Source: Atopobiaceae bacterium
Lineage (GTDB): Bacteria > Actinomycetota > Coriobacteriia > Coriobacteriales > Atopobiaceae
Length of the DNA: 64,000 bases
Direction of reading: 5' to 3'
Assembly: GCA_017545665.1 (NCBI GenBank)
Contig: JAFWKQ010000116.1
Location: 62,001-126,000 of the forward strand
In this document: positions 16,066 through 23,802 of the stretch, in pieces
Position numbering within the stretch: the first letter of the stretch is position 1
How the letters are laid out: every line of letters begins with the position of its first letter
Notes under the pieces: generated by a model
Seen by the model: only the letters and a program-made list of their open reading frames with translations
What the model was told of the DNA's origin: nothing
Databases searched by the model: none
Translations under genes and position numbers: made by a program

Positions 16066-16488
16066 ATGGCTACCGAGGGTATGGTGCGAAGCAAAGCCAC
16101 GGGCGAAAGGGCGCGCATGGGGGCATTCAACGACAAGGTCTATGCAGTGGTGAGCCAGATTCCCGAGGGCTACGTGTGCACCTACGGAGACGTCGCTCGG
16201 GCAATCGGACAACCACGCAAGGCGCTCTTTGTAGGCTATGCGATGAGGAGCTCCACCGCTCCGGGAGCCGTGCCGTGCCACCGGGTGGTATTCAAGGACG
16301 GGCATTTTTGGGCCTACGACCAGGAGGGCAACCCCTCGCCCCAAAAAACCATGCTCGAGCGCGAGGGCACGCCGCTTCTAGATGACGATCGCGTCGACCT
16401 CGCAAAATGCCATTGGACGCCTGGCACCACCGACGTGGAGGGCCGCCCTACCGACATCGACTGGGCCGCCGAGATGGGCGACTTTTAG
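16066..16488 (+). CDS. MGMT-family (O6-alkylguanine alkyltransferase-like) protein
   Basis: A 140-residue protein matching the DNA-binding/alkyl-acceptor domain of methylguanine methyltransferases: FNDKVYAVVSQIPEGYVCTY, then GDVARAIGQP, then VPCHRVV with the acceptor Cys in PCHR. The N-terminal Ada/RNase-like domain of full MGMT is absent, so it belongs to the short MGMT/ATL group. ATLs proper have Trp in place of the Cys, but here the Cys is kept, so direct repair is possible. The start is uncertain. ATG 16066 has no clear ribosome binding site, and ATG 16117 (after GAAAGGGCGCGC) would trim 17 residues and still include the whole domain. Confidence 0.8.
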   Translation: MATEGMVRSKATGERARMGAFNDKVYAVVSQIPEGYVCTYGDVARAIGQPRKALFVGYAMRSSTAPGAVPCHRVVFKDGHFWAYDQEGNPSPQKTMLEREGTPLLDDDRVDLAKCHWTPGTTDVEGRPTDIDWAAEMGDF

Positions 16489-16515
16489 TGGTGAGAGAGA
16501 CAGTTCCCTTTGCAA

Positions 16516-16554
16516 ATCGGGACAAAGGGGACTGTCCCCTTTGTCCCGATTTTT
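16516..16554 (+). terminator. Terminator-type REP palindrome after the MGMT gene
   Basis: A 17-bp perfect stem (ATCGGGACAAAGGGGAC with its complement) around a single T, followed by TTTTT. It is both a likely terminator for the MGMT gene and a copy of the GGGGACTGTCCCC family. Confidence 0.8.
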
Positions 16555-16556
16555 GC

Positions 16557-16594
16557 TTTGGGGCCAAAGGGGACTGTCCCCTTTGGCCCCAAAA
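16557..16594. repeat. Second adjacent REP-like palindrome
   Basis: TTTGGGGCCAAAGGGGAC and its complement, centre T, only 6 nt after the previous palindrome. The core GGGGACTGTCCCC is identical, but the outer arm differs (GGGGCC versus ATCGGGAC). It lies 48 nt past the end of the convergent surface protein gene. Confidence 0.7.
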
Positions 16595-16641
16595 TCCGTC
16601 GTGGACGCCACGAAGAGATAATCGAGAGCAGTGAATGGTGC

Positions 16642-18291
16642 CTACCGACGCTTCCTGCCCGTAAGCGCAAGGCTGGCGCCGGAGGCGGCCATCATGGCTG
16701 CGGGGACGAACGGCGTGGGGTCGCCCGTCTTGGCGAGCGTGCTGCCGCTGGAGCTTCTGCCAGAGCTGGCGGTCTTGGTCGAAGACGATCCAGAGGGCGA
16801 CTTACTCACGCGGAAGTTCACGTGCTCGACCTTGGAGTGCTTGACGTCATTCTCGTTGCCGTCGAACACGGTGTGGGCCTGATAGGGCACGGATGCCGTG
16901 TTACCCTCCGCGTTCATGTACGGCGAGAGGTCGGCGTCGGAGCGGAGCTTGGCCTTATAGGAGAACTTGAGCGTCTTGCCCCTCAGGGAGGTGGCGTCGT
17001 CCACCGTCACGGTAATCTTCTGGCCATCGATCGAAACACGGGCGACATCCGAACCGATTGCCGTTCCGTCCTCCGTCTGCACGGTGACTTCGTCTGTTGT
17101 GAGGGACAGGACGTCCTCCAGATCGACCCACGTGCGCAGTGAGTTCGCGTAGTCGGGCACCTCCTGCGAGACGGTGTAGGTGATTTCCTGGGAAGTTGAG
17201 GTAAAAGTGCCACCACGGCTGTTGCTCACAGTGGGAATGGGATAGTCACCCCTTGCCCACTCGGCCGTGAACGTGTGGTCTCCCTCCACCTTGTATTCGG
17301 CTCCAGCCGCGTACTCCGAGCCCTTCCAGCACTTGAAGGTGTAGCCGGCACGCGTGGGTGCGCCAGGAAGCTTGATGGTGTTGCCTACCTTCTCAGTTAT
17401 GGTGTAAGTTCCCGTCTTGCCATCGAGCGTGCCACCTGCGAGGTCGAAGGTAAGAGTGGCGTTTGTGGGCGTCTCGTCCTTTTGGAAGACGGCCTTTGCC
17501 TCGACGTCGGACGCTGGCATCGCGAACGTGTGGGGAGACTCCGTAGCGGTAAACGTCTTGGTCTCCCCGCCCTCCTGGTAGGTGCCGGTTATGCTCTTGA
17601 GCTTGTGGCCCTCGGCCGGCGTCGCCGTGAGGGTAACGTTCGTTCCCACTGTGATGCCCTCCGACTGCGACGCCACAAGCGTGCCGTTTCCGTCGGCGCT
17701 CGTTGTCACATTGTAGGGCATGGCCTTAAACGTCGCAGTGGCCGACACATCAGAATCGGGCATGGCAAACGATGCAGTCGGACTCGAAGGGTCGATAGCG
17801 CTCGTTCCGCTGATGCTCGTCCATTTGTCAAACTCGTAGCCAGGATTGGCCGTGGCCAAGATGTTGACGGTCGTGCCCTGGGGGTAGCGCGTCGGCTCGG
17901 CTGGGTTCACGCTGCCGCCCGCACCGGCGTTGAGCGTGACCATAGGGTGATCCAACACGGTTACGGAAAGATGCTCCTCAGTCTTCGAATCGGAATACTG
18001 CATGCTCACCGCAATTGTCGTGTTCCCCGCCTTCAGTCCTTTGATGCGAAGAGTGTCATCGGGACTCAAAACCTCAACGCTTATAATCTCGGTGTCGTAT
18101 TGACAGCCGGTGACATGGTATTCATGAGGCTTTCCGTAATTCGCCGATAAGACGTCAACGGTCTCGTCCACACGCATGGTTACGGGACTATTCTCCGCCC
18201 GCGCCACCCTGGGCATGGCCATCATTACGACCACGAGTATCGCAAACACCGCCAGGACCAGCGCCGCAATCGTAGTGCGTCTGCTTGCCAT
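16642..18291 (-). CDS. Sortase-anchored surface protein with InlB-type repeats
   Basis: A 549-residue exported protein. A signal peptide at the N-terminus (TIAALVLAVFAILVVVMMAM then PRVARAEN) is followed by a beta-sandwich region (about 30-110), two divergent Listeria/Bacteroides-type repeats (GAGGSVNP...YPQGTTVNILATANPGYEFD; a second near GNGTLVASQSEG), an InlB B-repeat (FDLAGGTLDGKTGTYTI ... AGYTFKCWKG) and an isopeptide-type pilin-like domain. It ends with LAKTGD, a hydrophobic helix and RKRR, a sorting signal with Ala in place of Pro. Surface display, perhaps adhesion, is inferred. I chose ATG 18291 (AAGGGAGACG upstream). An upstream ATG at 18321 adds only MSRARRETIA. Confidence 0.85.
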   Translation of the reverse strand: MASRRTTIAALVLAVFAILVVVMMAMPRVARAENSPVTMRVDETVDVLSANYGKPHEYHVTGCQYDTEIISVEVLSPDDTLRIKGLKAGNTTIAVSMQYSDSKTEEHLSVTVLDHPMVTLNAGAGGSVNPAEPTRYPQGTTVNILATANPGYEFDKWTSISGTSAIDPSSPTASFAMPDSDVSATATFKAMPYNVTTSADGNGTLVASQSEGITVGTNVTLTATPAEGHKLKSITGTYQEGGETKTFTATESPHTFAMPASDVEAKAVFQKDETPTNATLTFDLAGGTLDGKTGTYTITEKVGNTIKLPGAPTRAGYTFKCWKGSEYAAGAEYKVEGDHTFTAEWARGDYPIPTVSNSRGGTFTSTSQEITYTVSQEVPDYANSLRTWVDLEDVLSLTTDEVTVQTEDGTAIGSDVARVSIDGQKITVTVDDATSLRGKTLKFSYKAKLRSDADLSPYMNAEGNTASVPYQAHTVFDGNENDVKHSKVEHVNFRVSKSPSGSSSTKTASSGRSSSGSTLAKTGDPTPFVPAAMMAASGASLALTGRKRR

Positions 18292-18488
18292 GGCTATCGT
18301 CTCCCTTCGTGCGCGGCTCATGAGCCACGCGCGCTCAGTTTATTCGTACTTGCTTTGGCCTGATTCCAATTATCGCATATAGTCTAACATGTGGGATTTC
18401 TCATACAGCAGGGCAACCTTAGGTTGCTGGGTTTCGTGTTCCTGTTCATACCCCGTGACGTCCCGCATGCCAGCGACGCGAACATGGT

Positions 18489-18977
18489 CTAAGCAAGGTC
18501 AGCAACCATGAGCCACTCGGTCTCGTCTGCGCCGTCGCCTACGATGCGAAAACCCATGCGCTCATAGAGACGCAAGGCCGGATTCTTCTTCTGGACCGAC
18601 AGCGACGCTCGTGCGTAGCCAGCCTCGCGCAGCTTAGCGAGCATGGCTCGCATCATGGCAGTGCCAATCCCCTGGCCACGGTACGGCTTGTAAAGCGAAA
18701 TCGAGAACGAGGGCGTCTTGTCGTCAATGTGGCCATACTCATCGGTGGTGCGCACCCAACAGGCGCCAACTACCTCGCCACTAACCTCGGCTACCACGGC
18801 ACGGTCGTCGAGAAGGCCACCAAAGCCCTGGTAAGCGGCGCGACACTTGGGGTCGTCGTATATGAGCGAACGCGGCACCTCGCCCTCGTAGCCCTCGGGA
18901 ACGTAAATCGCCTCGTAGAGGAAGTCCTCGAGCAGCGGCCACTCGTCTTCTGCTATGTGTCTGACTACGTAATCCAT
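18489..18977 (-). CDS. GNAT family N-acetyltransferase
   Basis: A 162-residue acetyltransferase. The acetyl-CoA pyrophosphate loop is visible as YRGQGIGTAMMRAML near residue 112, and the C-terminal NPALRLYERMGFRIVGDG is the usual beta-6/alpha-4 signature. Substrate unknown. The ribosome binding site is weak. The upstream region of this gene is occupied by palindrome array A, and its promoter must lie within or next to that array. Confidence 0.85.
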   Translation of the reverse strand: MDYVVRHIAEDEWPLLEDFLYEAIYVPEGYEGEVPRSLIYDDPKCRAAYQGFGGLLDDRAVVAEVSGEVVGACWVRTTDEYGHIDDKTPSFSISLYKPYRGQGIGTAMMRAMLAKLREAGYARASLSVQKKNPALRLYERMGFRIVGDGADETEWLMVADLA

Positions 18978-19044
18978 GGCCGCATTATACCTGTTGGCTG
19001 ATCGAGAAGGGCATAGACGGTGAGATACCTGGCAGGTACCCGGC

Positions 19045-19427
19045 AGGGGGCTTGCCGGAATCGCGAACGGTGCGGCGGGCGGGCCCCGGATCTGCTGAGA
19101 ATGGCCACAGTGTGGCCAATCCGAGCAAACGCCTGTCGAGATTTGCCGGGTTTGCGAACGGTGCGGCTGGGTTTGCTGACTTTGGCCACAGTGTAGCCGA
19201 TCCGAGCAAACAGGCTGTGCGATTTGCTGGCTTCGCCCACAGTGTGGCCCATCCCGGCAAACGCTCCCGCACTGTTCGCAAATCGAGCAAACGCCCGCAG
19301 GGACTTGCTGGCTTCACCCACAGTGTGGCCAATCCGAGCAAACGCCTGCTGAGTTTGTCCACAGTGTGGCCAAAGTCAGCAAAAACAACCGACAAGATCC
19401 ACACCGTTCGCAATCCCAGCAAACGTT
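19045..19427. repeat. Palindrome array A (GGCCACAGTGTGGCC and GCGAACGGTGCGG cores)
   Basis: About 380 bp built from imperfect palindromes. Five units centre on CACAGTGTGG (19103-19117, 19184-19198, 19235-19249, 19315-19330, 19358-19371), each flanked by TTTGCTGG/C on the left and GAGCAAAC or GCAAA on the right. Interspersed are four cores of a second type, GCGAACGGTGCGG or its complement (near 19063, 19154, 19266, 19403). The spacing is irregular. The same two cores make up arrays B (43815-44140) and C (50770-50965), where the first type is in the opposite orientation. Reading frames longer than 100 codons on both strands here are by-products of the repeats. Confidence 0.85.
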
Positions 19428-19460
19428 CCTGCCCGCGGCCCCCTTACGTCGCACCACACG

Positions 19461-20066
19461 CTAGGCTGAGGCACGTCTCGCGAGCACAACCCCCTTGGCC
19501 AACAGTAAGGCAAAGCAAACAATGCCCGCGTATGGCTGTCTGCTCACAATAAACAGAGCCACACACGCAGACGCCAACACAAGTCCGGCAATGAGCAACG
19601 CCTTTCCCCATGCCGGCCTGTCGAGGCTAGAAACAGCAACCTCGCCCAGCCCACACAAAACCGTCCCACAAACCGCAGCCAAGAACGCGACCCTCACGAC
19701 CTCGTTTACGCTCGCGAGGGCAGGCAGCGAAACCGGCACCGCAAGGCCCTTGTCTCCAAAAACAGGCACAAAGAGGAGCAGTGCCGGCAATATGTCGAGG
19801 ATGCCGCAGGTCAGCAGCGTAAGTCTGTTGGCCAGGAAGCGTTTGTCTGCTTGCGCGGCCGTCACGATCTCGTCCGGGCTTATGAGCTCGTCAACCGTTA
19901 CCGAGAAGAACCGCGAAATCTCGCGCAGCGAATCGATGCTCGGATATCCTCTGCCAGATTCCCATTTGGAAACGGCCGTTCTGGAAACATAGAGCGCCTC
20001 TGCAAGCTGCTCTTGCGTGAGCGCGCGTTCCTTTCTTAGCTCCTTAAGCTTCTCGCAAAACTCCAT
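19461..20066 (-). CDS. XRE-family helix-turn-helix regulator with a membrane domain
   Basis: A 201-residue protein. Residues 1-60 are a Cro/C1-type HTH (LKELRKERALTQEQLAEAL, VSRTAVSKWESGRGYPSIDS). The rest carries about three to four hydrophobic helices (LLTCGILDILPALLLFVPVF onward), a layout common for Firmicute and Actinobacterial membrane-linked XRE regulators. The ATG at 20066 overlaps the end of the PAP2 gene by 23 nt, with GGACGGAG upstream, so the two are translationally coupled. The target genes are unknown. It may regulate its own operon in response to membrane state (inference). Confidence 0.85.
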   Translation of the reverse strand: MEFCEKLKELRKERALTQEQLAEALYVSRTAVSKWESGRGYPSIDSLREISRFFSVTVDELISPDEIVTAAQADKRFLANRLTLLTCGILDILPALLLFVPVFGDKGLAVPVSLPALASVNEVVRVAFLAAVCGTVLCGLGEVAVSSLDRPAWGKALLIAGLVLASACVALFIVSRQPYAGIVCFALLLAKGVVLARRASA

Positions 20067-20754
20067 CGACGACCACTCCGTCCTTGTTTCTTCGCCTCGC
20101 GCCAACGACGCACACGGCAAACCGGTAGAGCATGAGCAAACCCGCAGCCAGAAGGATTGACCCCACAATGTCCGTAAGCCAGTGGACTCCCGATACCAAT
20201 CTACCAGCAACCATAAAGGCCGAGAACGCGACCACAAACGCCCACACAGCCTTCCTAAACGCCAGGCTATTGGACCTCCAATTGGCCTGAAATCCCAGCG
20301 TCGGCATAACCCCCAAAACCAGCAAGGTCGTGGAGGACGGATATGACGCCTCCATGATCCCATCTATGGGAATGGGCCTGTAATTTATAGGTACCACCTC
20401 AAAGATGAGGTAGGCAAATGCGACGAAGGCAAAATGGAGACCCAAAAGAAGTATGTCCGAATCAACTCGAAGCAGGCTCCTGCGCCTCACGAGCTGCACG
20501 GCACCCAATACGCCAAACCCCAGGCAGACAGCCACCGGTACGAGGCCAAGCCAATCGGTGACCACATAGAGCAACATGTGGACGCCTGTCACGCCGTGAA
20601 ACCACGTGTTGAGCGTCGCGAACCCCACGTTGGTGTCGTTTTGACCCACCGGTCGTACGTCCACAAGCTGCACCATCGCCGTCCAAAGCGCAAAGGTAGC
20701 GAGAAACGCCACCCCCACCACGAGCTCTCTTTTGGCTTTGTTCATCTCTCTCAT
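20044..20754 (-). CDS. PAP2-family membrane phosphatase
   Basis: A 236-residue protein with about six transmembrane helices. The PAP2 motifs are recognisable but altered: NYRPIPI for the first, YPSSTT in place of the usual PSGHT for the second, and GRLVSGVHWLTDIVGS for the third with the catalytic His and the Asp. The loss of the usual His in motif two may lower or change activity. By family it dephosphorylates lipid phosphates on the outer membrane face. AAAGGAAG lies 5 nt upstream of the ATG. It is the first gene of a two-gene operon with the XRE regulator. Confidence 0.8.
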   Translation of the reverse strand: MREMNKAKRELVVGVAFLATFALWTAMVQLVDVRPVGQNDTNVGFATLNTWFHGVTGVHMLLYVVTDWLGLVPVAVCLGFGVLGAVQLVRRRSLLRVDSDILLLGLHFAFVAFAYLIFEVVPINYRPIPIDGIMEASYPSSTTLLVLGVMPTLGFQANWRSNSLAFRKAVWAFVVAFSAFMVAGRLVSGVHWLTDIVGSILLAAGLLMLYRFAVCVVGARRRNKDGVVVDGVLREA

Positions 20755-20936
20755 TCGAACTTCCTTTCATCGCCAATCTGTACAAGGCGAAAGTACCTTC
20801 CACAGGCCCAGCTAAAAAGAGCCGCGCCGTCACATTGGCGACACGATTCGTGTCATCGCCTTTTAGCAGGGGTTTTGCGCTAAACTTGTGAGTCAAAACA
20901 GAAGGCTGCCTGTCAGTCGAGAACGGGGGCATTCGT

Positions 20937-21995
20937 ATGGGAGCGATTTGGCAAGTGTTCGGCACGGACGCGCACAGCATGACCATGCGCCTGCTTAAGG
21001 CATGTGACGCCATATCGCTGGTGCCGCGCAACGGGTCGGTTGCCCTCAAGCCCAACCTCGTGCTTGCCAGTGCGCCCGAGGCCGGAGCCGTAACGCATCC
21101 CGGCGTTCTGAGCGGCTGCATAGAATACTTTCGCGCATGCGGAGTGCAAAACATAAGCGTAATCGAGAGCAGTTGGGTTGGCGACAAGACCTTGCGTGCC
21201 ATGCGCGCGGCGGGCTACGACGAGGTATGCAAACACTACGACGTGCCGTTCTTCGACCTCAAGGCAGACAAGACCCGCACCGTGCAGACGGCCGTGGGAC
21301 CCATGGCCCTGTGTACAAGGGCGCTGGATGCCGGCTTGCTGGTGGACCTGCCCGTACTCAAGGGCCACTGCCAAACGCGCATGACCTGCGCCCTCAAGAA
21401 TCTCAAGGGGTGCATTCCCGATCACGAGAAGCGTCGCTTCCACGCCATGGGCCTCACCGAACCCATAGCCGCCCTTGGCGCCGCGCTGCGCCCAGGCCTC
21501 GTGGTGGTGGACAGCATTTGCGGCGACCTTTGCTTTGAGGAGGGCGGCACGCCTGTGCAGACCAATCGCATGTATGCCGGAACGGATGCCGTACAAATTG
21601 ACGCCTATGGATGTGCGCTCATGGGTCTGGACTTGGATGAGGTGCCCTACGTTCGGCTAGCCCAGGAGTACGGCGCTGGCACGGCTCACTGGTCCGAGGA
21701 CGACCTCGTTCTTCTCAACGAACCAAACGATGCCGAGCCCTACTCCCCTCCCACCGGCACCGTCGCGCGCCTTACGCGCGGCGTACACGAGAGTCAGGCA
21801 TGCTCCGCCTGCTTTGCCTCACTCGTCCGAGCGCTGTACGCAAGCGGCGATGCGTCGGGCAAAAACATATACATTGGCCAAGGATGGCGTGGGCGCGAAC
21901 TCGACGGGCTGGGAGTCGGACGCTGCTGCGCGGGAGCCAAGACGTGCGTTATGGGATGCCCGCCCACGGCCGAAGCCATCGCGCAGGCACTGTGA
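20937..21995 (+). CDS. DUF362 domain protein
   Basis: A 352-residue protein of the DUF362 family (N-terminal VALKPNLVLASAPEAGAVTH, then VIESSW, LVDLPVLKGH, ALKNLKGCIPD and VVDSICG). Many family members are fused to a 4Fe-4S ferredoxin domain. Here the C-terminal third keeps cysteines (ACSACF, GRCCAGAKTCVMGCPP) but not a clean CX2CX2CX3CP repeat, so a non-standard cluster is possible. Function unknown, probably redox. The ATG at 20937 has GGGGGC as a weak ribosome binding site. The next GNAT gene starts 53 nt downstream. Confidence 0.75.
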   Translation: MGAIWQVFGTDAHSMTMRLLKACDAISLVPRNGSVALKPNLVLASAPEAGAVTHPGVLSGCIEYFRACGVQNISVIESSWVGDKTLRAMRAAGYDEVCKHYDVPFFDLKADKTRTVQTAVGPMALCTRALDAGLLVDLPVLKGHCQTRMTCALKNLKGCIPDHEKRRFHAMGLTEPIAALGAALRPGLVVVDSICGDLCFEEGGTPVQTNRMYAGTDAVQIDAYGCALMGLDLDEVPYVRLAQEYGAGTAHWSEDDLVLLNEPNDAEPYSPPTGTVARLTRGVHESQACSACFASLVRALYASGDASGKNIYIGQGWRGRELDGLGVGRCCAGAKTCVMGCPPTAEAIAQAL

Positions 21996-22048
21996 AGCAT
22001 ATAGCCAATGTCTCCAATGTTGATCAAGCGCTCGGGAAAAGGAGCCAC

Positions 22049-22576
22049 ATGCGCATTCGTCAAGCCACGACTCAGGACCTAAACAGCATAATGGAGCTCT
22101 ATCGCGCGACGGCCGACGCAATGGTGGGCACACCGTATGATTGCTGTTGGCGCTCAAACGGCCACCCCACCCCTGAGTTCGTCGGTGGCCTTGTCAAAAA
22201 CGGAGGCATGCTTGTGGCCGAGGAGAACAACGTGCTGGTGGGCTGCGTGGGAATCGACCACGATCTTGGGCATGACTACAACAACTTGTCATACCAAGTT
22301 GTTGTTCCCGACGAGCTCGTGGCGGTCATCCACTTGTTGGTTGTGCGCGAGAGCTGGCGCCGCAAGGGTCTCTCTCACCACCTGCTGAGTGCGTGCCTAA
22401 ACATGGCGCGTGAGCGCGGCATGCGCTGCGCACGGCTCGACGCGACGGCCAACAACCTGCCAGCCATAGCGCTCTACCAAAGCAACGGATTTGTGATTAT
22501 TGGCGAAGGCGTGCTTGATGTGGGTCTCCAAGACGACCCGCACGTGCCCTTTGTGGTAATGGAACGCGTGCTGTAG
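22049..22576 (+). CDS. GNAT family N-acetyltransferase
   Basis: A 175-residue acetyltransferase starting MRIRQATTQDLNSIMELYRA. The acetyl-CoA loop is ESWRRKGLSHHLLSACL near residue 118, and the C-terminal signature is NLPAIALYQSNGF. AAAAGGAGCCAC precedes the ATG at 22049, which is why I prefer it to the longer frame that overlaps the DUF362 gene. Substrate unknown. Confidence 0.85.
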   Translation: MRIRQATTQDLNSIMELYRATADAMVGTPYDCCWRSNGHPTPEFVGGLVKNGGMLVAEENNVLVGCVGIDHDLGHDYNNLSYQVVVPDELVAVIHLLVVRESWRRKGLSHHLLSACLNMARERGMRCARLDATANNLPAIALYQSNGFVIIGEGVLDVGLQDDPHVPFVVMERVL

Positions 22577-22699
22577 CCTTTCGATGAGTACGCATTGCAC
22601 AAAAAAGCGCACGGAGGACTCCGTTCTAAGGATAAGGAATCGATTGAGAGCTCCAGGAAGCTATACTCCCATATACCAACACCCACCAGGAGACCGCTC

Positions 22700-23242
22700 A
22701 TGACACCCACCATCACGCTCGAGCCCGTTCGCGAAAAGGACATCCCCGCATTCAAACGGCGACTGCAAAAGGCGTTCACGCTGGCCGCTGTCGAGGCATT
22801 TCCCGACTTTCCCGAGGTCATCCCACCCGAGCGCGACATGGACGAGTCGCTTGCGGCCACGGGCGCCGAAGCATTGCAAATCATGTGCGACGGCGAGCCC
22901 GTCGGCGATGCCATTGTTGCTGGTGAGGGCTCGAGCAAGACGCTCGACTTTATCTTCGTGGATCCCGAGTACCAAAACGAGCGTCTTGGGCAAGCCGCCT
23001 GGCAGGCAATAGAGGCGCGCTATCCGGACGCCGAGCGATGGGAGCTCGTTACGCCCTATCACGAGAGACGCAACATCCACTTCTACATAAACAAGTGTGG
23101 CTTCCACATTACCGAGTACTTCAATGACCGCCATCCCGATTCCCACTTCCCGCAGGACGAGGCTGGGGACTACCCCGGCGAGGACGGCGGCCTGTTCAAG
23201 TTCGAGAAGGTCGTGGATGTGTCAACGCCTCCGTCCCCCTGA
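22700..23242 (+). CDS. GNAT-like N-acetyltransferase
   Basis: A 180-residue protein starting MTPTITLEPVREKDIPAFKR. The acetyl-CoA region is FVDPEYQNERLGQAAWQAIE, degenerate relative to the QxxGxG/A consensus, and NIHFYINKCGFHITEYF is the C-terminal signature. AGGAGACCGCTC precedes the ATG at 22700. It follows another GNAT gene but with a 123-nt gap, so it may have its own promoter. Substrate unknown. Confidence 0.8.
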   Translation: MTPTITLEPVREKDIPAFKRRLQKAFTLAAVEAFPDFPEVIPPERDMDESLAATGAEALQIMCDGEPVGDAIVAGEGSSKTLDFIFVDPEYQNERLGQAAWQAIEARYPDAERWELVTPYHERRNIHFYINKCGFHITEYFNDRHPDSHFPQDEAGDYPGEDGGLFKFEKVVDVSTPPSP

Positions 23243-23368
23243 CACACTTTTTGCTTTTCGCCATCCTTCAATGTGCTATCGTTTAAAAGCATACCCCCAA
23301 AGGGGCGTGGCCACGCAAGACTCAGGTAGACTGGGAGGCATCATGGGCGAAGAGAAAAGCTGGACGCA

Positions 23369-23611
23369 ATGACCGACGGCGAACTCGAGGAGATCGTAGG
23401 CGGAGAGGGCAAGTTGGAATACGGCGACAACGGCGACTTTTCCTTCTACTACGAGTGTCCTTACGACCACTACAGGGAGTTTATTACTTCTAGCAATTCG
23501 CGCATATACATGACCGTCGACGGGGAATTCAAATGCCCCAAATGCGGCTATACCAACGACTTTCATCTGGTGGTCGACAAATGGGGCGTTAAGGCGTACG
23601 GCCGCCCGTAG
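23369..23611 (+). CDS. Small protein with a double-glycine-like leader and a CxxC zinc-ribbon-like tail
   Basis: An 80-residue protein. The N-terminus MTDGELEEIVGGEG fits the (D)-x-E-L-E-x-I-x-GG pattern of double-glycine leaders. The rest contains ECPYDHY, then FKCPKCGYTNDFH, a zinc-ribbon-like half. It has only a weak ribosome binding site. Just upstream, an ATG at 23343 with a strong GGGAGG site opens a nine-codon frame (MGEEKSWTQ) that stops at TGA overlapping this ATG (ATGA). Either the two are coupled by reinitiation, or one base change has split a longer leader (MGEEKSWTQ-MTDGELEEIVGG). It resembles the peptide at 15674 in its GG motif. No maturation or export gene is adjacent. Confidence 0.55.
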   Translation: MTDGELEEIVGGEGKLEYGDNGDFSFYYECPYDHYREFITSSNSRIYMTVDGEFKCPKCGYTNDFHLVVDKWGVKAYGRP

Positions 23612-23661
23612 TAGGGACGTCACCACTCGCCCCTGCGGGTTACTCATCGCACTAAGGGAGC

Positions 23662-23703
23662 TGGAAAAGCAGGTCAGGATTGGCGTCCTGACCTGCTTTT
23701 CCA
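23662..23703. terminator. Bidirectional rho-independent terminator
   Basis: A perfect 18-bp stem (TGGAAAAGCAGGTCAGGA and its complement), 6-nt loop, with A- and T-tracts inside the arm bases (AAAA/TTTT). It lies between the plus-strand small protein and the converging glnN gene. Confidence 0.8.
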
Positions 23704-23802
23704 ATGGCAGATCTTCTTGAAGGCCGCACTCGACGCACCGGCGTAGCCTCAAGGACCTAGAGGGCTGCCGACCCGTTGCCAAAATGTTTGGCCAATGCCA
23801 CC

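Noticed and set aside
19052..19552. Repetitive protein encoded by array A
   Set aside because: Frames on both strands are open, both give low-complexity peptides, and there is no ribosome binding site. The repeats explain it better as non-coding palindromes.
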